DNA of 64,000 nucleotides, from the NCBI GenBank assembly GCA_013399695.1, contig VXAU01001332.1, positions 62,186-126,185 of the forward strand. The letters are read 5' to 3'. Of this stretch, positions 1 through 13,885 are shown piece by piece. The position numbers were made by a program, and so were the translations under genes. Below the pieces are notes generated by a model. The model worked only from the letters and a program-made list of their open reading frames with translations. It was not told the DNA's origin and ran no database searches. How positions within the stretch are numbered: position 1 is the first letter of the stretch; each line of letters opens with the position of its first letter. Source of the DNA: Formicarius rufipectus (lineage: Eukaryota > Chordata > Aves > Passeriformes > Formicariidae).

Positions 1-2049
1 ACAGAGATACTTGAAAATAGGGTTCTTTCATTCATTCAAGGGATTAACTTTAGAAAGCCTATAACACATTATCCAAAAGGGACAATGTGCATGTATGTAA
101 ACCCACAGTGAGCCTACTTTACATGCTCTCCCACAGCTACTTGCCTGAGGACAGCTTTTTTTCTCCCACAGGAGAAGCTGCTCAGACAGTAGGACCCAAG
201 GCTGTCTCTGTTGGAAAATTTAAAAAGAGCTATACTTTTTAAATTCCCTCTGATCTGAAGGCTTACACTCAGTTAATCCTCAGAGTATACTTACATGTCA
301 GCCATAAATCACCCGAAATTTTAATGTTTAGAAGGAAGGTTTTACAGTAAGGACTGCAATTAATCTTGGAAATGCTTCTCTGCCAATAAATTCAAAGGAA
401 ACAAGAAAAGGCAAAAAATACTAAGGATAATTTAATATAATTTAGTTTAATCTGATTTCTCAGAGATGCTGCTGGAATTGCTGTGCCCAAATTGTGCATT
501 TAAATGGATGAGCTGGGAACTCTGTGCATTGGATATAAGTGGTTGAAAAACTTTAATGATACAGAAAAGATATTAAATCACTATAAAGCATGAAAATGGG
601 TACCATTCAATTTGTCTATTGAATGGAGATTGAGGCTAGATACTATTTTGCATTAACAAGTTTGCCTATTCTTAGTTATAGCCTGGGTTTTGTATTTCTG
701 TGACAACAAAGTTCATGGCATAGGCACAAAAGCATGCACATGTCCTTGGGACATACAAAATCCTACTAAAACACTGTGTATTACAACACCATGTTAAGAA
801 CACTTTTCCTGCTCTTCACAGAATAACTGAAACCCTTTTAGATGCCTCTAAACTTTTTTACTTCTTCTGGGGAATATTCAAAATTTAGCTTGCACAGATC
901 CTTCCTGCTGAGAAATCCTTCCGGTTGTGCTGTTCTTAGAGTTTGTGCGATGGTATGTCCAGAACAATACACCAGAGAGATAGAGCCTCAGCACATCTTC
1001 CAGGTGGCTCAGCTAGTGATCTCATTAAGAATAGATCATGTGTAAGAAACTAGGTAACTGAAAGGCACGATATTACTAAACTACACAAATGGTAAACCAA
1101 AAAAACACACTTAAGATGGAGATATTACATTGCTAAGCTCCCTAGAAAACATGTCTTTGGGAAGACTCTATCCAAGGAAAGGAATAATCACAGAACGTAA
1201 TTACTGCAGAAGATATGGGGAAAACAACAAGGGAAAGATGAAAAGGAATTTGGTAAGGTGAAGTGACTAAAATAGCAAGAGCAAAATTCCTTGTTACTAT
1301 TTTAAAAATTCACCTTAGGCACAAAAGTGTGACAAAATACCTTAGCAAAAATGGAAGAAACTGTCAAATTGAGAAGTGAGGCAGCACATATGTTCAAATT
1401 CTTAGAAGCAACAGTGACCATGGTGGTCTTAAAATTTACAGAGATTTTTCATTGTAAATATGTAGAAGTTGATGATAAAAATAGATCCACACGAATCCAT
1501 TTTGGAAATTTTGTTGAAAGAAGCTAATGAGTATCAATGACATACATGAAATTCAGTATTAGTCAACTATGCTATAGCTTGCTGAATGTTCCTTTTACAG
1601 ACAGATAAGGGTTTGACTTGGGAGCTTTTCACGTAACAACAGACCTCTCAGATGGCACTTTTCATACTTGCTTTAGACTCTAGGGTGTAAATATCTATTT
1701 TATCTATAGTCAATGTGAATAAGCAGACATGAAAACTTACTTCTGTGAGATGTCTTCTTCAAAAGGAAGTTGAATTGCTCCCTAAAAGTGCCATCTCTCG
1801 CCCATGACTGAGACCAGCCTGGGATAATCGTTTGCTGTACATTGCTTCCATGCTTGGTGTTCTGTACTTTGACCAGAAGAGGGGCTCCTCTCACTATGAA
1901 TCAGATGTTCATGGCAGTGAACCAAGTAGTGTTTCATTTACAATTGACAGAATTCTCTTAACACAAACAATTAAATATAAATGCTTTGTTTTAAAAAAAA
2001 TGAAACTACCTGTCACTCAAGGATTGAGCTTGCAAGTTTTATCCTGCAG

Positions 2050-2785
2050 TTCTGCATACTCATCCAGTCCATACATCCTGAGTTTGTCTACAAGGATGTT
2101 GTGAGAGACAGTGTTGAAAGCCTTGCTGAAGCTGAGTTAGAAAATATTCACTGCTCTGTCCTCATCCATTGTAGAAGGCAATTAGGTTGGACAAGCATGA
2201 CTTATCTTTAGTGAACCCATGTTGACTACTCCTGATTGCCTTCTTGTCAACCATACGGATAGTGATGGCTTCCAGAATGAGGAGCTCCACATTTCCAGGG
2301 ACTGAGGTGAGGCTGAATGGCTGGTAGATCTCTTGGACCCCCTTCTTACCCTTTTTGAAGACTGGGGTGGTGTTTTTCTTCTTCTCAACCCCAGGTGTTT
2401 ATCCTGATTATCATGACCTTTCAAAGGTGATGATGAATGGCCTCACTGTGGTATCTGTCAGCTCTCTCTGCGTTTATGGATACATTCTCTCAGGACCTGT
2501 GGACTTGTGGATGTCAAATTTGCCAAGTTGCTCTCTGACTCAATCCTCAACCAAGGGAAAATCTTCCTTCCAGAATTCCTTTACCCTGGCCTCATAAGTC
2601 AGAGACACCTGAGGACTGGAATTGTCAGTGAAGACTGATGCAATGAAGGCATTCAGTAACTATGTCTTCTCTGCATCCTCTCTTACCAGGGGCCCCGCCT
2701 CCATTTAGTATCAAAGTAGCCTTTGTTTTCCTTTTGTTATTGCTCTAGTTGAAAAAGCCCTTCTTGTTATCCTATTATTCTTTCC
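2050..2785 (-). mobile_element. CR1 LINE fragment, reverse transcriptase region
   Basis: Read on the minus strand, this is a decayed piece of CR1 ORF2. The reverse-transcriptase motif DFSKAFDTV is visible as SFSKAFNTVSH at about 2,103-2,135, followed upstream on the + strand by the usual RT palm sequence. Frames are broken by indels and no intact protein remains. There is no 3' end, so both ends are truncated. An A/C-rich tract follows directly at about 2,847. Confidence 0.8.
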
Positions 2786-2846
2786 CATGTTTGGGATTCT
2801 GCCGGAGCACAGCAGGAAATAAAGTCAATGAGAACAGGAGTGGCCA

Positions 2847-3055
2847 AAAAAACAAAGCAAAAACAAACAAGCAAAAAACCAAAATGGAACCAAACCAAAA
2901 AGAAATAAACAAATAAAACCCCCCCACACCTTCAAAAAACTAAACCAAACAACAACAGAAAACCCCGCCAAACCCTAAAAACCAACCAAGGGTAAAAACC
3001 CAAACCAAATCAACCTCCCTACATCCTCCCCGCCCTCTCCAACAACAAAAATAAC
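2847..3055 (+). repeat. A/C-rich tract (CAAA-type)
   Basis: About 200 bases made almost only of A and C on this strand, with CAAA, CCAAA and CAACAA words and a 7-base C run. It starts about 60 bases after the truncated CR1. Confidence 0.8.
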
Positions 3056-4032
3056 TATGTATTCCTTACTGTAAACTGCAATACCAAACTTTTGGAAGAG
3101 GTGACATAAAATGGTCTGAAATCCTCATTCAAGTTTATTGACTGAAGGGTGCTTTACTGAAACACTGGAGAAACCTGACTGCATAGTTTTAAAATGGTAT
3201 TTTTTTTTTATAAATTTGCCTTTGTTCTTCATGCAGTATGATGAAGGATATTTAAATGTCCTGTTCCTTGTACTTTTGCTTATACCCCTACAATTATGGA
3301 TATTTTGAACAAATTTAACTCACCTCAGTCAATTATTATCTAGGACATGATAACTAAACAGTAAATACCACAGACACGTTCTCAAGCATGAATGTGATTT
3401 GTAGCATTTTCATGTCATTTAGGCTGTGGTAAAAGCCATCTGCTATGTGACAAATCAGCACATATGTATCTGCAGACTCATATCAGGTTAACAGTATACA
3501 TCACCAGTGGTTGAATGTAAAATTTGCAAATGCTTTATATACATGAAAATCACTGGCACACATATGCCAGTACATTTTAGTTCACTTCCTAGGGGAATAT
3601 GTGCAATACTCACATTAAGGATTAGAATTTTCATGAAGTCAGTTAAATGTACCATTTTAACTTCTCTGAATGCTTTTGAAATTCCCTTTTTTATGTGAAT
3701 TGCATGAAGACATCAGTATTCACTAAAACTGTTTCTGCAGTTAGATCAAAAAATAACACATTGTGTTGTTTGGTGTGGATTTTGATATGTGAAGAGTAGC
3801 AGGACAAGAGAGAGGAAACAACAAACTGAGAAAAAAACCTACATGAAAGTTTATATACCTGAATTAGGCTGTTCATGTGAATAAGTCCTGAAAATGTGAT
3901 TTTTTGGAAGGCACCCACAGCATATATACATGTTCAGTGCTACTTGTCACTGTCAGTCAGATAAATAAGTCTGTATTCATTTTATTATTTCTGTCCAACT
4001 CAATTCCTTCCTGGATGAAAAACTGAACATCA

Positions 4033-4634
4033 GCTAGCAATGTGGTTACAAATTCGCAAAAAGCTAATAACACCCTGAGCTGCATCAAGAGAAGCATGTC
4101 CAGCAGATTATGTTTTCATGGTACCTCACCTCACATTGCATCTAGATCTTGCACCCCCAGCACAAATAAAAATTGCACCTTCTTGAGCCAGTCCAGAGGA
4201 AGACATGAAGATAATCAGAGAGGGCTGGAGCACCTCTCCTGTGAAAACAGGTTGAGAGAGTTGGGGTTGTTCTGTTTGAAAAACTAGTGAAGGCTCCAGG
4301 GTGACATTATTGCAGTCTTCCAGTACCTAGAGAGGGGCCTATAGGAAAGCTGAAGATGACCTATTTACAAGGAAGTGTAGTGACAGGACAAGGGGGGATG
4401 ACTTTAAGCTGAAGGAAGGCAGGTTTTAATGATATTAGGAAGAAATTCTTTGCTGTGAGGGTGGCTAAGCACTGGAACAGGTTGTCCAGAGAAGTTATTG
4501 GTGCCCCATCCCTTGAAGTGTTCAGGACTGGATTGGATGAACATCTGAACAACCTGGTGTAGTAAAAGGTGTTGGATTTAGATGATCTTTAAAGTCTCTT
4601 CCAACCTTAAACATTTTATGTTTCTATGAATTCT
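4033..4634 (+). mobile_element. CR1 LINE, 5'-truncated, with intact 3' end
   Basis: The 600 bases match the last part of bird CR1: the end of ORF2 (gctgcatcaagagaagcatg), the conserved gctggagcacctctcctgtg block, the 3' UTR (gatgatctttaaagtc), and the terminal ATTCTATG-like octamers at about 4,611-4,634 (attttatg, tttctatg). There is no poly(A), as usual for CR1. The 5' end is truncated as in most copies. Confidence 0.9.
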
Positions 4635-5254
4635 AACAGTAGATAAAAAGAAACAGATTTATATTTTGCAGTCTAGAGCATATATAGATTTAGCTTCCAT
4701 TGAAATGCCTCGAACTGGTCCACACAGTTTAGTAACCAATTAGAAATGCAGATGTCCTTTGTTTTAGCTAGCTTCAGAAATTCCATTTTCGCAAAATAAG
4801 CTCACAGTTTTCTTAAAAATGTTTTGAATAAATGATTGACAATCATCAGCTTTACTGAGTTGAACCAATTCCCCATCATTACTCTACAAAACACTTTAAA
4901 GTGACTTGCATATTGTTTTCCTAAACAATCAATAAAATTTTGCACAAATAAAACAGATTTAGAAAACAGCAATATTTATATCAGTTACTTTTTTCAGTAT
5001 ATCATTAATGGCCTTACATAGGACATGATAACTAAACAGAGAGTTATCTCATTTATAGTCTACTTAGCCACAAAAAAAAAATACATTCAGCCTGAAATTC
5101 ATTCATACATCTCATCACCATAGTAAGCAATGTATGTAGCTAACAGGTAAGGAATTGGAGAGACGAGGTTCTGCTCCTCACCCACTCTTTTCCAGTCACT
5201 TTGTCACCTTTGGGGGTGAACTATGAGCTTTATCCCTTTAACATGCAGAGTTTG

Positions 5255-6078
5255 TGTCGTGGTTTCACCCACTGTCCACCCAAAACCTCCAGGCTTCCCC
5301 CCCCTTTCCTTCCTTCCATGAGGGAAAGGGGAAAAAAGGAAAGAAAAAAAACCAGCTGAGAGATAATGGCAAAACAAACTCAGAGTAGCTAAATACTTAA
5401 ATTTATTACTAACAAGATAAGAACTAAAATTAAAAGGTAAGAAATAAATCAGTCTTAAGAACACTTCTCCCACTCCTCCCTCCCTCCAACAGTTCGAGAG
5501 AGCAGGGAATGAGAGTTTCACAGGTGGTGGTCGTGCTGCTGGCATTGGTCTTGTCCTGTGGGTCACTCCATGGGGTTTCTGTGGGCTGCAGTTGGGACAC
5601 CGTGCTCCACCACGGTTTGCAGGGGGGCCATGAAGCTCTTAATCTTTCCCCTGCTCCTGTGGGGTCCCTCCCATGGGAGACAGTCCTCAAACTTCTCCAT
5701 CATGAGTCCACCCCCCNNNNNNNNNNNNNNNNNNNNNNNNNNNNNNNNNNNNNNNNNNNNNNNNNNNNNNNNNNNNNNNNNNNNNNNNNNNNNNNNNNNN
5801 NNNNNNNNNNNNNNNNNNNNNNCCCCCTCCCCCTGCTCCAGCATGGTTCTTCCTTCGCCTCCTCCTGCTCTTCTTCTTCTGACCTTGGTCTCTGTCTGTC
5901 TGTCTTGTTATCTCAAAGCTGGAATTTTCAACTGCGCAAACACTCCAATTCTTGCATATGTATCGCAGAGGCGTAACTATAATTTTAATTAGCTCAACAG
6001 GACAGGAGAAACTTCTAGCAGCTTCTACTAAAGTACTTCTACTTTTCTACTAAAATTCAGCTATGGAAACCCATGACA
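5255..6078 (-). mobile_element. Solo LTR of an endogenous retrovirus
   Basis: An 824-bp unit that starts TGTCGTGG and ends CATGACA, so it has TG...CA termini, and is flanked by a 5-bp duplication, gtttg (5,250-5,254 and 6,079-6,083). It contains 106 Ns (5,717-5,822) between two C runs. The block cccatgggagacagtcctc and the stretch aacttctagcagcttct are familiar from a common bird LTR family. No internal gag, pol or env sequence is attached, so this is a solo LTR left after LTR-LTR recombination. The strand is a guess: AATAAA near position 5,403 reads on the minus strand. Open frames across it on both strands have no recognisable domain. Confidence 0.82.
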
Positions 6079-9000
6079 GTTTGTGACCATTTGATATTCA
6101 TAAATAGAGGCCATATTTGCTTACATTCAAAAATTATGGCTCCTTGTGTCACAGTTTCATGTATTTCAATGAAAAAAAAAGATCTGTTTAAAATGGGTTA
6201 TTAAAAAACATAACTAATTAACTCTGTTTTTCCTTTTCAAAGGTAACAGCATTTTTATGTCTAGTTCAGCTCCCTTAGTTTAGAGAAGTTATTAAAAGAA
6301 TACAACTGTGAAGGTTTACAGAATGCTTTCTCCATCTTGATTTGCCAATCTTTAATTAATCTTGCAAAACTTTTCTTACTGAAAGACTTCAAATGAAATC
6401 ATATGTAGTGCTCCTTTAGGCTCAGTGGGTTTGTTAAACTGATTAACCTTACTTGAGGCAAAACAGCAGAAGGAGGACAGGCAAGGCTTTGAACCATATC
6501 AGTTGTTCATGTATCATCTCTCATTCAAAGAAATTAATAAAAACATGGATACAGAATCATATACACTTTATATTTGAACACTGTCCTTCAACACTGCTAT
6601 CTGATAGACAAATGGCTAAGATTTCATAAAATGGCAAGTTAAACAGAGAAGTACAGTTTACATTATTCCATGCAATTGACACCAACCACCCAAATGGTAT
6701 GACTTAGTTTTTCACCTGTTTGTTTCAGTAGAAACTGAAAGTTTCTTTCAGTGTGGGGTTATCAAAGTGCATAGAGACTATAATGCATCATAGCGCTAAC
6801 TTCTGCTTGTTATCTTTATCCAACACTTTGTCTTACTCTTCTTTAAGACTGCAGTGTAGTAGTCTTGATTTTGTTATAGATTGACACATTTTGGAGTTAG
6901 AATAGTGATCAATTTAAAAATAAAATGAGGGCATTATCAGTCTCCACATTGATAATCTGATATGCAGCCCAACAGAGACATTTGCTTCTTACTTTTATAT
7001 TAGTTTTTGTTGCATCAGTAAAAGTGTTTATATCACCATTTGATCCAAACTGCCCATTTCATTGGTAAGACAGAGGGTGACAAGCTTCATGTGCCTGTGT
7101 AATTTTTCCCATTCCTTTTACAAATGCTGTCCTCTGGTGAATATAGAAAGAAAACAGTGCAGATGTGGCTTCACGTATGACCATGGGATGTAGTCTGAGT
7201 GCCTCTTAGTTTCACACTTCTTCCAGCTTCTGACATTTCTGAGCAGGGACATGTTATCATCTGTCCAACTGAAAAGACAGATTTGAAAGTAGATCTCTCT
7301 TCTATTAATATATTATTCAAGCCTATACTCCTTCCTGAGTGTCCATTTAAAAGTTAAGGGTTACACTGAGATCAGATCATCAGTTAAAGTGCGTAAATTC
7401 TGCTTTTACTATATGAGTAAGGAGCCTGAACACAGTAGTGAATCAGAGCACCCAGCAGCTATGGTCAGGCAACCCTGGAGACAAGCTACAGCAACAAAGC
7501 CTCCCCTTTCCTTGTTCTCCATCTGACCTAATGTATTTTGCATTAAATTCTGCAAAGTGATTCATCTTTGTCTTAAAGGTGTAATTCCAGGTCTGGTGGT
7601 AGGAAAATTATATCTCCTTTCTAAGGAACTAGGATTTAAAAAGTCAAGAATAAGCTATACCTATAATAGACTTCTGCTCGAAGGCTAGAAGTTACCTCTT
7701 TTTCCAGTGTTAGATATCTCACCTCAGAAGACATTTGGTGATGGGATCTAGGAAGCATGGAAGTAACTGATCAGCATGGACACAACTATTGGTATACGTG
7801 TTCAAACGTGTCCCTGTTTTCACACTTCCAGCTGGCTGACTTGTTATCAAATCCCTCTAAAATACCAAAGGCATTCTTTACAGCCAGGGGAGGCAAGCTG
7901 GTATCTCAGGCAATCCACACACTCTGCAGATTCCCTAAACCCCTTGGAACTGCCTGGCAAAATCCATAGAGTCATCCAATAGACTTTACTTGGATGTTGC
8001 AATCCATAAAAGAGACACGTTATCCATAAAAGCAATGGGCAGCCTAACATAGTCCCAATGAAAGAAACTTGCCAGGGAAAAGCTGCAGCAAGAATTTTAC
8101 CAAAATTGCTTTTGGAGTCCCAGAGTCACTGAAAGAGCCAGTAATTACTACTGGAGAGCTTTGACTTGAAATGTTAAGAGTGCCAAGGTATGACTTTAGT
8201 TTCCTAATCAAAATGAAGTACTCAGCCAGGTTTGCGTAGCTTTATGACTCTTGTTTTCTGTTAATAGAACTGAAAAATTTGTGTTTTAATTATAGTCTTT
8301 AATCAGCTCACAGTAAAGAAGATTCATCTCTAACTTGTGAAGCGGAAAACTTATTTTGTACCAGAAATATCTTGATTTTGTCGCAATTATAATGAGATTA
8401 TAAATTAATGAAGCAGCTGTGGCCACATGCAAAAAATTTTAGTTGTTACTAAAGATTAAAAATTACCAAATATTTACATTAAAATGCTAGCAGAAAACTG
8501 CCAACCTAATTAGTTATTCTTTCTTCATGCAATATTTTAAATTAATTTCTGTAACTGATATTTATATTTGAAAGTGTAAATTAGATGCAAAGTTAAATAA
8601 ATGCTAAGTCAAATATAAAATGAAGATGATAGACAATAATTTAATGTAGTCTCTCTTAAATCATATGATAATATGATAGAAATAAAAGGGTTTTTTCCCT
8701 AGTAATAATAAACAAGGTTGGATCATATCCAAGTAACTGAGTATTGCCACTAGGTAACTTACTACTGTGGTAAAAAAAACTGTGAATTAGATCAGGAGTA
8801 TATTATAGAAATGACCACTGGATTAGCAAGCTCTTAAAAATTCCCCTTGTATTAAGTAAGTTATGTGCTAGTATCTTATTTCATGGACATACTGTAAGAA
8901 CTATTGACTACTTAGTCTTTAATTGAAGGAGTACAAAAATGACTAGAGCAAAAAGCCTTGGAAGAAAACAGTGCCAAAGAAATGAAGGAGAAAAATCAAA

Positions 9001-11177
9001 AAACAGTTTGACATAGCCTGGCTGCATCAGTGGGACTCAGGAAGGTCCAACAGATGATGATAGGCACCTAGTGGGAAAGAAACCAATATTTGTTTGGGAA
9101 AGGGCTTTTAATACTATTATTATAGATGTGGCTGTTATTTTTGCTATTAATAGTACTAGGTTTTGAATCTCGCTTTTCCAAAGTAAAAAGCAAGATCAGA
9201 ATTTTGTGAATGTGTTTCTTTTTAATTGGAGTGCAACAAATAGAAGCAGCAGCAATGGCAAATGAAACGTGCCCCCAAAAATGCATAAAGAGCTCTTTGT
9301 TTGAACCTTGCCATTCCTCATTCAGTCTTCAATTCTGAAAATCTGTTAGACATAGGAGGTGGGTAGAGAAGGGTTAGTCCTACAACAATCTATGTTTTTG
9401 CAGCGAAAGGCAGTATTTTCAGAGAAAGACCAAGCAGCTGACATAGATACTATGCATATGACTTTCATACAGGAAAGCAATAGTCAGGTGGTTAAACCAC
9501 TTAGTTCTCATGTGCTTCTGCTACTTGGAAATGTATGTAAGCATGTTTCTGATCAGCCACAGATATTCATTGTAGGATATTGTGAAACCACAATGTGATT
9601 TCCTTGCTTCTGCTGATTCTCATGATGAAGTCTGCAAGCCTTTGTTTTGCTGAGTAAAATATGAAAATGCAACACCAATGAGTTGTACAGAACTCATTTT
9701 GTTCAAGTGCAGTTTTATCATCTTTGCAGATTTATACTCAAGTTCCATTCTCATCACCTTCCCTGTTTGGCTTATTTCTTCTTTAGGAGGCAAGAATAGC
9801 TGTATGGTATGGTGCAGTCAAAAGCAATAGTACAGGAAGACACTAGGTAAAAAAAAATGTCCTAGTAGACTTGCAGTCTCAGTACAATTCCAGTGGAACA
9901 CAGAGTTGAAACTCAAAGAAGTAAATGTGATTTCAACAAATAATATGTTTGTGGTTAGACCTGGTGTGCTTAAATACTTGTCAGTTCTACTTTGAAATAT
10001 CTTTTCTTCAAAAATTATGTTAATCTTGTTTATAAAACACAGGCTATAAAAATTGCACAGATTTTCCAATAATCTCTTCGAAGACTTATTGTTAAAAAAA
10101 AAAAAAAGGTATTTCTACTTCATAGTATACTTAGGTTTACTTACAGACATCGATTTTTGAAAACTGTATGCTTTGATGGTTCCTTGAGAGGCAGCACTGT
10201 AGGCATGACTTCAAAGTATAGTTCAGTCCTGAAGAGCTGAATTATAAAATATTTACTACAGTCACATTTCCTTTGTAAAATAAAAAAAGCTTACATTAGT
10301 ATTCTAAAGACTAAAATTATGTAGAAAAAAGTCAAAATATAATAAATTTTTTCACCATAACCATAGCATTTTGACTGAAAATAACAACTCTATTAGTCGA
10401 AAATACACCATAAAAAAAAAAAAAAGGAAAAAATTTGTCTTTCTCCCAAGATGTTAGGTGCTGAATTCCAGAGGCAGTATTTCAATATGCTAACTGCTAC
10501 TGATGAAGTAAACGTCTCAGTTTTAAAAAGGGGATGAAAAATGATCATACAGATATATAAGAACTCCATTTTAAAGACTTTGCAGTTAGGTCTGAAAAAA
10601 TGTTCCTAAAACTAGACTGATCTGATTTCTTTTTGAGTCAGTTGTGGCATGAAATAGCAATGACTTAAAACCTTATTTAAAAGTAGTCAGGCCTACCATC
10701 TAAGGTCAGTAGTGTATACTAGACAATGTAGTCAACTGAAGGAAGCATATGAAGTATCTGTAATCTTTATACCCTTCAGGAGCCTTTTCTTTTCTGAAAA
10801 TCTACAGATTTTCAGCCTACGCTTCCTGTACACATGTTGGCAACAAGCGGAAATTCTTCTGTCATAGATGGAAACCCAACTGAAGGCTACTTGACTTTCT
10901 TATGTTCTGCATGGTTTCTCCAAGACTCCCTCACACATTGACACAAGGACTCATTGTGCTTGATTTTCAACCTGGCAGTTGAGAGACAAGGCCAAATTTC
11001 AATTAAAGTGGTTTAAAAATCAACCATCCCTTTTTAAAATTGCCTATTATTTAACTATTTTAAGCCTTGTTTCAGAAAACTTGAGGCATGTACTTAGGTC
11101 CCGTACCCCATAACTCATTTCTTACCTCTTGCTACTCCTTACAGTACGCAATCAAATTGTCTGTACAGGCACAGAGT

Positions 11178-11420
11178 AGGCAGCGGGCATTGGCCGAGTG
11201 GCGTAGGCCCCCGCCTGTGGAGCCGGCTCCTCCTCTGAGGACGCCGGTTCGAATCCTGGAGGAACTCGCTGTCGCCGTCCGAGCTGCTCAGCTGTGGCAA
11301 AATGAACCTCAGGAGTAAAGGGGGTGGGGACAGTTCCGTGCACACTGTGCCTCACCTAAAAAATCCATTGCACAGGCTTATCCCAAAATCTTTGTTCGCG
11401 AAGTCTAGCCAACAACAACA
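11178..11420 (+). mobile_element. tRNA-derived SINE, copy 1
   Basis: A 243-bp retroposed element flanked by a perfect 13-bp target-site duplication, acaggcacagagt (11,165-11,177 and 11,421-11,433). The head carries Pol III promoter boxes: A box TGGCCGAGTGG at 11,191 and B box GGTTCGAATCC at 11,246. GGCCGAGTGG is the form found in class II tRNAs such as tRNA-Ser and tRNA-Leu. A roughly 150-bp tRNA-unrelated body follows, ending in a (CAA)n tail. It has no CR1-type ATTCTATG end, so its partner LINE is probably not CR1. About 90% identical by eye to the copy at 32,354. Confidence 0.88.
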
Positions 11421-13761
11421 ACAGGCACAGAGTGAAATAATAAAGGAACACAAAAGGCTGAAAAATAAACTGCATTGCTTTTCTTCTTTTTTTTTTTTTT
11501 TCCAATATGTAAGTTTTCCAGTTGTTCACTACACAGCTAGTCAACAAATTAATAACCTGATGCAAAGGTAATTTGATCAGCAAATAATGGGATAGCCTGG
11601 AAACTTGAATTTAGCTTAAGCAATACTACTGCAGAAGACTAGTGTTGGGTTTACACAGGCATCTGAAGACACGGATGTTTTAAGAGTTGCCTTAAGATCA
11701 TTAGCTACTATTGAAATCCTTAGCAGGCACGTGATCTGCCTTCCAGATCTGGAGAGTTTCCACAAAAATAATCCTATTATTTGACCAGCAGAAAGATGGC
11801 TTAGATCACACCAAGCATTTCTGTATGATGCTGAAATAATTTAATCCCATTAAAATAGTTACGCAAGTTAAGAACTTTTACAATAGCTATGTTTGCAAAA
11901 TAAATTAAGGAATTGTGTAGAAGCATATGAACCCATGAGCTTGACTTTCATCATGCTATCATAATTTAATGCCCACAAGGCAGCAGTAAGAATTGCTGAA
12001 AATAAAACTATAGACTGAAATATGGCAGTAGGGTTAATACAGCAAAACTAATTTTACTGGAATTTCAGTTAAACAGACAAATTGAGTTTGGGTTTTTTAG
12101 AGTATTTAAAAATTATTTAGAAAAAAAATCAAAATTACACAAAATGTCACACAGATGTGCATATCCTTCACTTGAGTAACTTTCAAAATGCCAAAAAAAC
12201 CCCAAAACTCATTCAGCTTTAATGCCTCCAAAATGCCTATTTTACTTTATTTTTATCCTCTTTGTCCCAAGTGGATTTCTTTCTAAAACAACAGTGATTT
12301 ACTGTAAAGATTTAGCTGCACTTTTTGGATATATGTGAAAAAGTCCTGCACATCCAAGGGGAGGAGATTACTAGCCAGATGTGACATTCAGACATGAAAC
12401 TCAGATGCACACCATAGCAAGATCATGTCTACAAGCTAAGAAGAAAACAAAACAATCCTGCATCAACCATTAAAACATATTCTCACTAAGAAAACACATA
12501 ATTCTGGGATGGGTCCAAAGTAAGATTAAACTCTACAGACTTTACTGTACAATGAATATGAAATGAAATGAACAACAACGTTGTCACCTAAAAAGTTTAA
12601 CTAAGAGAGCAGTTTGCTGAGGTATATAGTTTCATCTTCCTTTTGTTAAGAAAATGACTGTATGCAGTAAGTATCTGTGTCTTGTTAAAAAATATCTTAG
12701 TGATGATTAGCAGTGCTTATTACCTATATTTTAAAATGTAAATGAATTCAGTAACTAGCAGATTATCAAGCAAATTCTTTTCAACTTTAGACACAGTGGT
12801 TTAAAACTGTTTGGGAAAGTTTTCAGTTTTCTCATTAGGAAAAAGATGCAAGATGCAAAGTGACATTTCCAATAAGATAAAACAGTCAAGATACCTGAAA
12901 GACCACTTTACGTGTTGCAGGTTTCAGGCTGACCAATGAGGAAATCTTAGATGACTTAGCCGAAACATCAGCAAGCCAAGCATGGAGCTTGGTGCGCAGC
13001 TAGGAGTTCAGCAACTTGAGCGGGACTCCCTGACGCTGAAACTGTGCCATAATTGTGTGAGAAATTGTTCATGACCAGTGGCACTAAAGCCTTTGGCTGC
13101 AGCACAGGCTGCCTGCAGAAGCTGGCTGCATGGACACAGCGTTGCACTGAGAGTCACACCTGGAATGAGTTCTAAGTGTTCTTGTACGATCAGGAACCCA
13201 TTGTGGCTTCCTCTCTCATGCTGTCTACCTCTTTGTGAGGAGGAATACATTAAGGCCTATGAGATACTATGACAACCTGGTGATCAGTCATCTACAAATC
13301 AAATTGCAGAGAGAGAGACAGAGGGAGTAAGTCTGTATGGTGTGGTCATACTACTCTGGAGTAGCATGAGGAAGGCAAGAAATCTGAAAATGTGCTGAGA
13401 GTCTGCTGGGTATATTACAGATTTAATTCAGTTTTTAAAATTAGTTCATTGACTTGCAGATGGTGAAAAAGGCTTATGTTAAGGCAGAAAATCTTACTAA
13501 AAGTTGACTGTTCGCTCTGTCTTATTTAGAAATTATTTTTTCCTTCAATTTACTACCTTAAAAGAAAGAAAATGCCTCTGCCTGTTTTTATTTAATTCAG
13601 ATTTTTCTTCTACCCTTCTTGTGACTTAATTTATAATCTGGTATGATTCATCCTATTTAAATGCCTTCATGATTGTCTTTAAATAAAATTTATATCTTTA
13701 TCATCTATTATCTTTATTATATTTTCCTTCAAATTCTCTTTACTAAAGAAAAGAAAAAGCT

Positions 13762-13885
13762 ACAAAAAAAAAACAAAACAAAACAAAAAAAACCCAAAAC
13801 AAAAAACCAAACAAGCAAACGAACAAACAAAACCCAAACAAACAAACAAAAAAACTCACAACAAACCAACCAACCAACCAAAACT
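13762..13885 (+). repeat. CAAA-rich tract
   Basis: Imperfect (CAAA)n and (CAAAC)n with a (CCAA)n end (13,864-13,881). Almost no T. The open frames here are low-complexity Lys/Asn/Thr/Gln runs and are not genes. Confidence 0.85.

Noticed and set aside
2182..2597. Open frames of about 80 codons on both strands
   Set aside because: Inside a broken CR1 fragment; frameshifts separate the RT motifs.
5509..5976. 155-codon frame and overlapping frames around 5.5-6.0 kb
   Set aside because: They run through 106 Ns inside the solo LTR and show no retroviral protein domain.
11191..11256. Possible tRNA-Ser/Leu gene
   Set aside because: The A and B boxes are good, but the cloverleaf arms do not pair as in a real tRNA, and the unit continues into a shared body with tail and target duplication, so it is a SINE head.
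12950..13260. GC-richer block that might be an old LTR or exon
   Set aside because: No termini, target duplications, splice sites or known repeat words could be identified, so I leave it as unexplained unique sequence.
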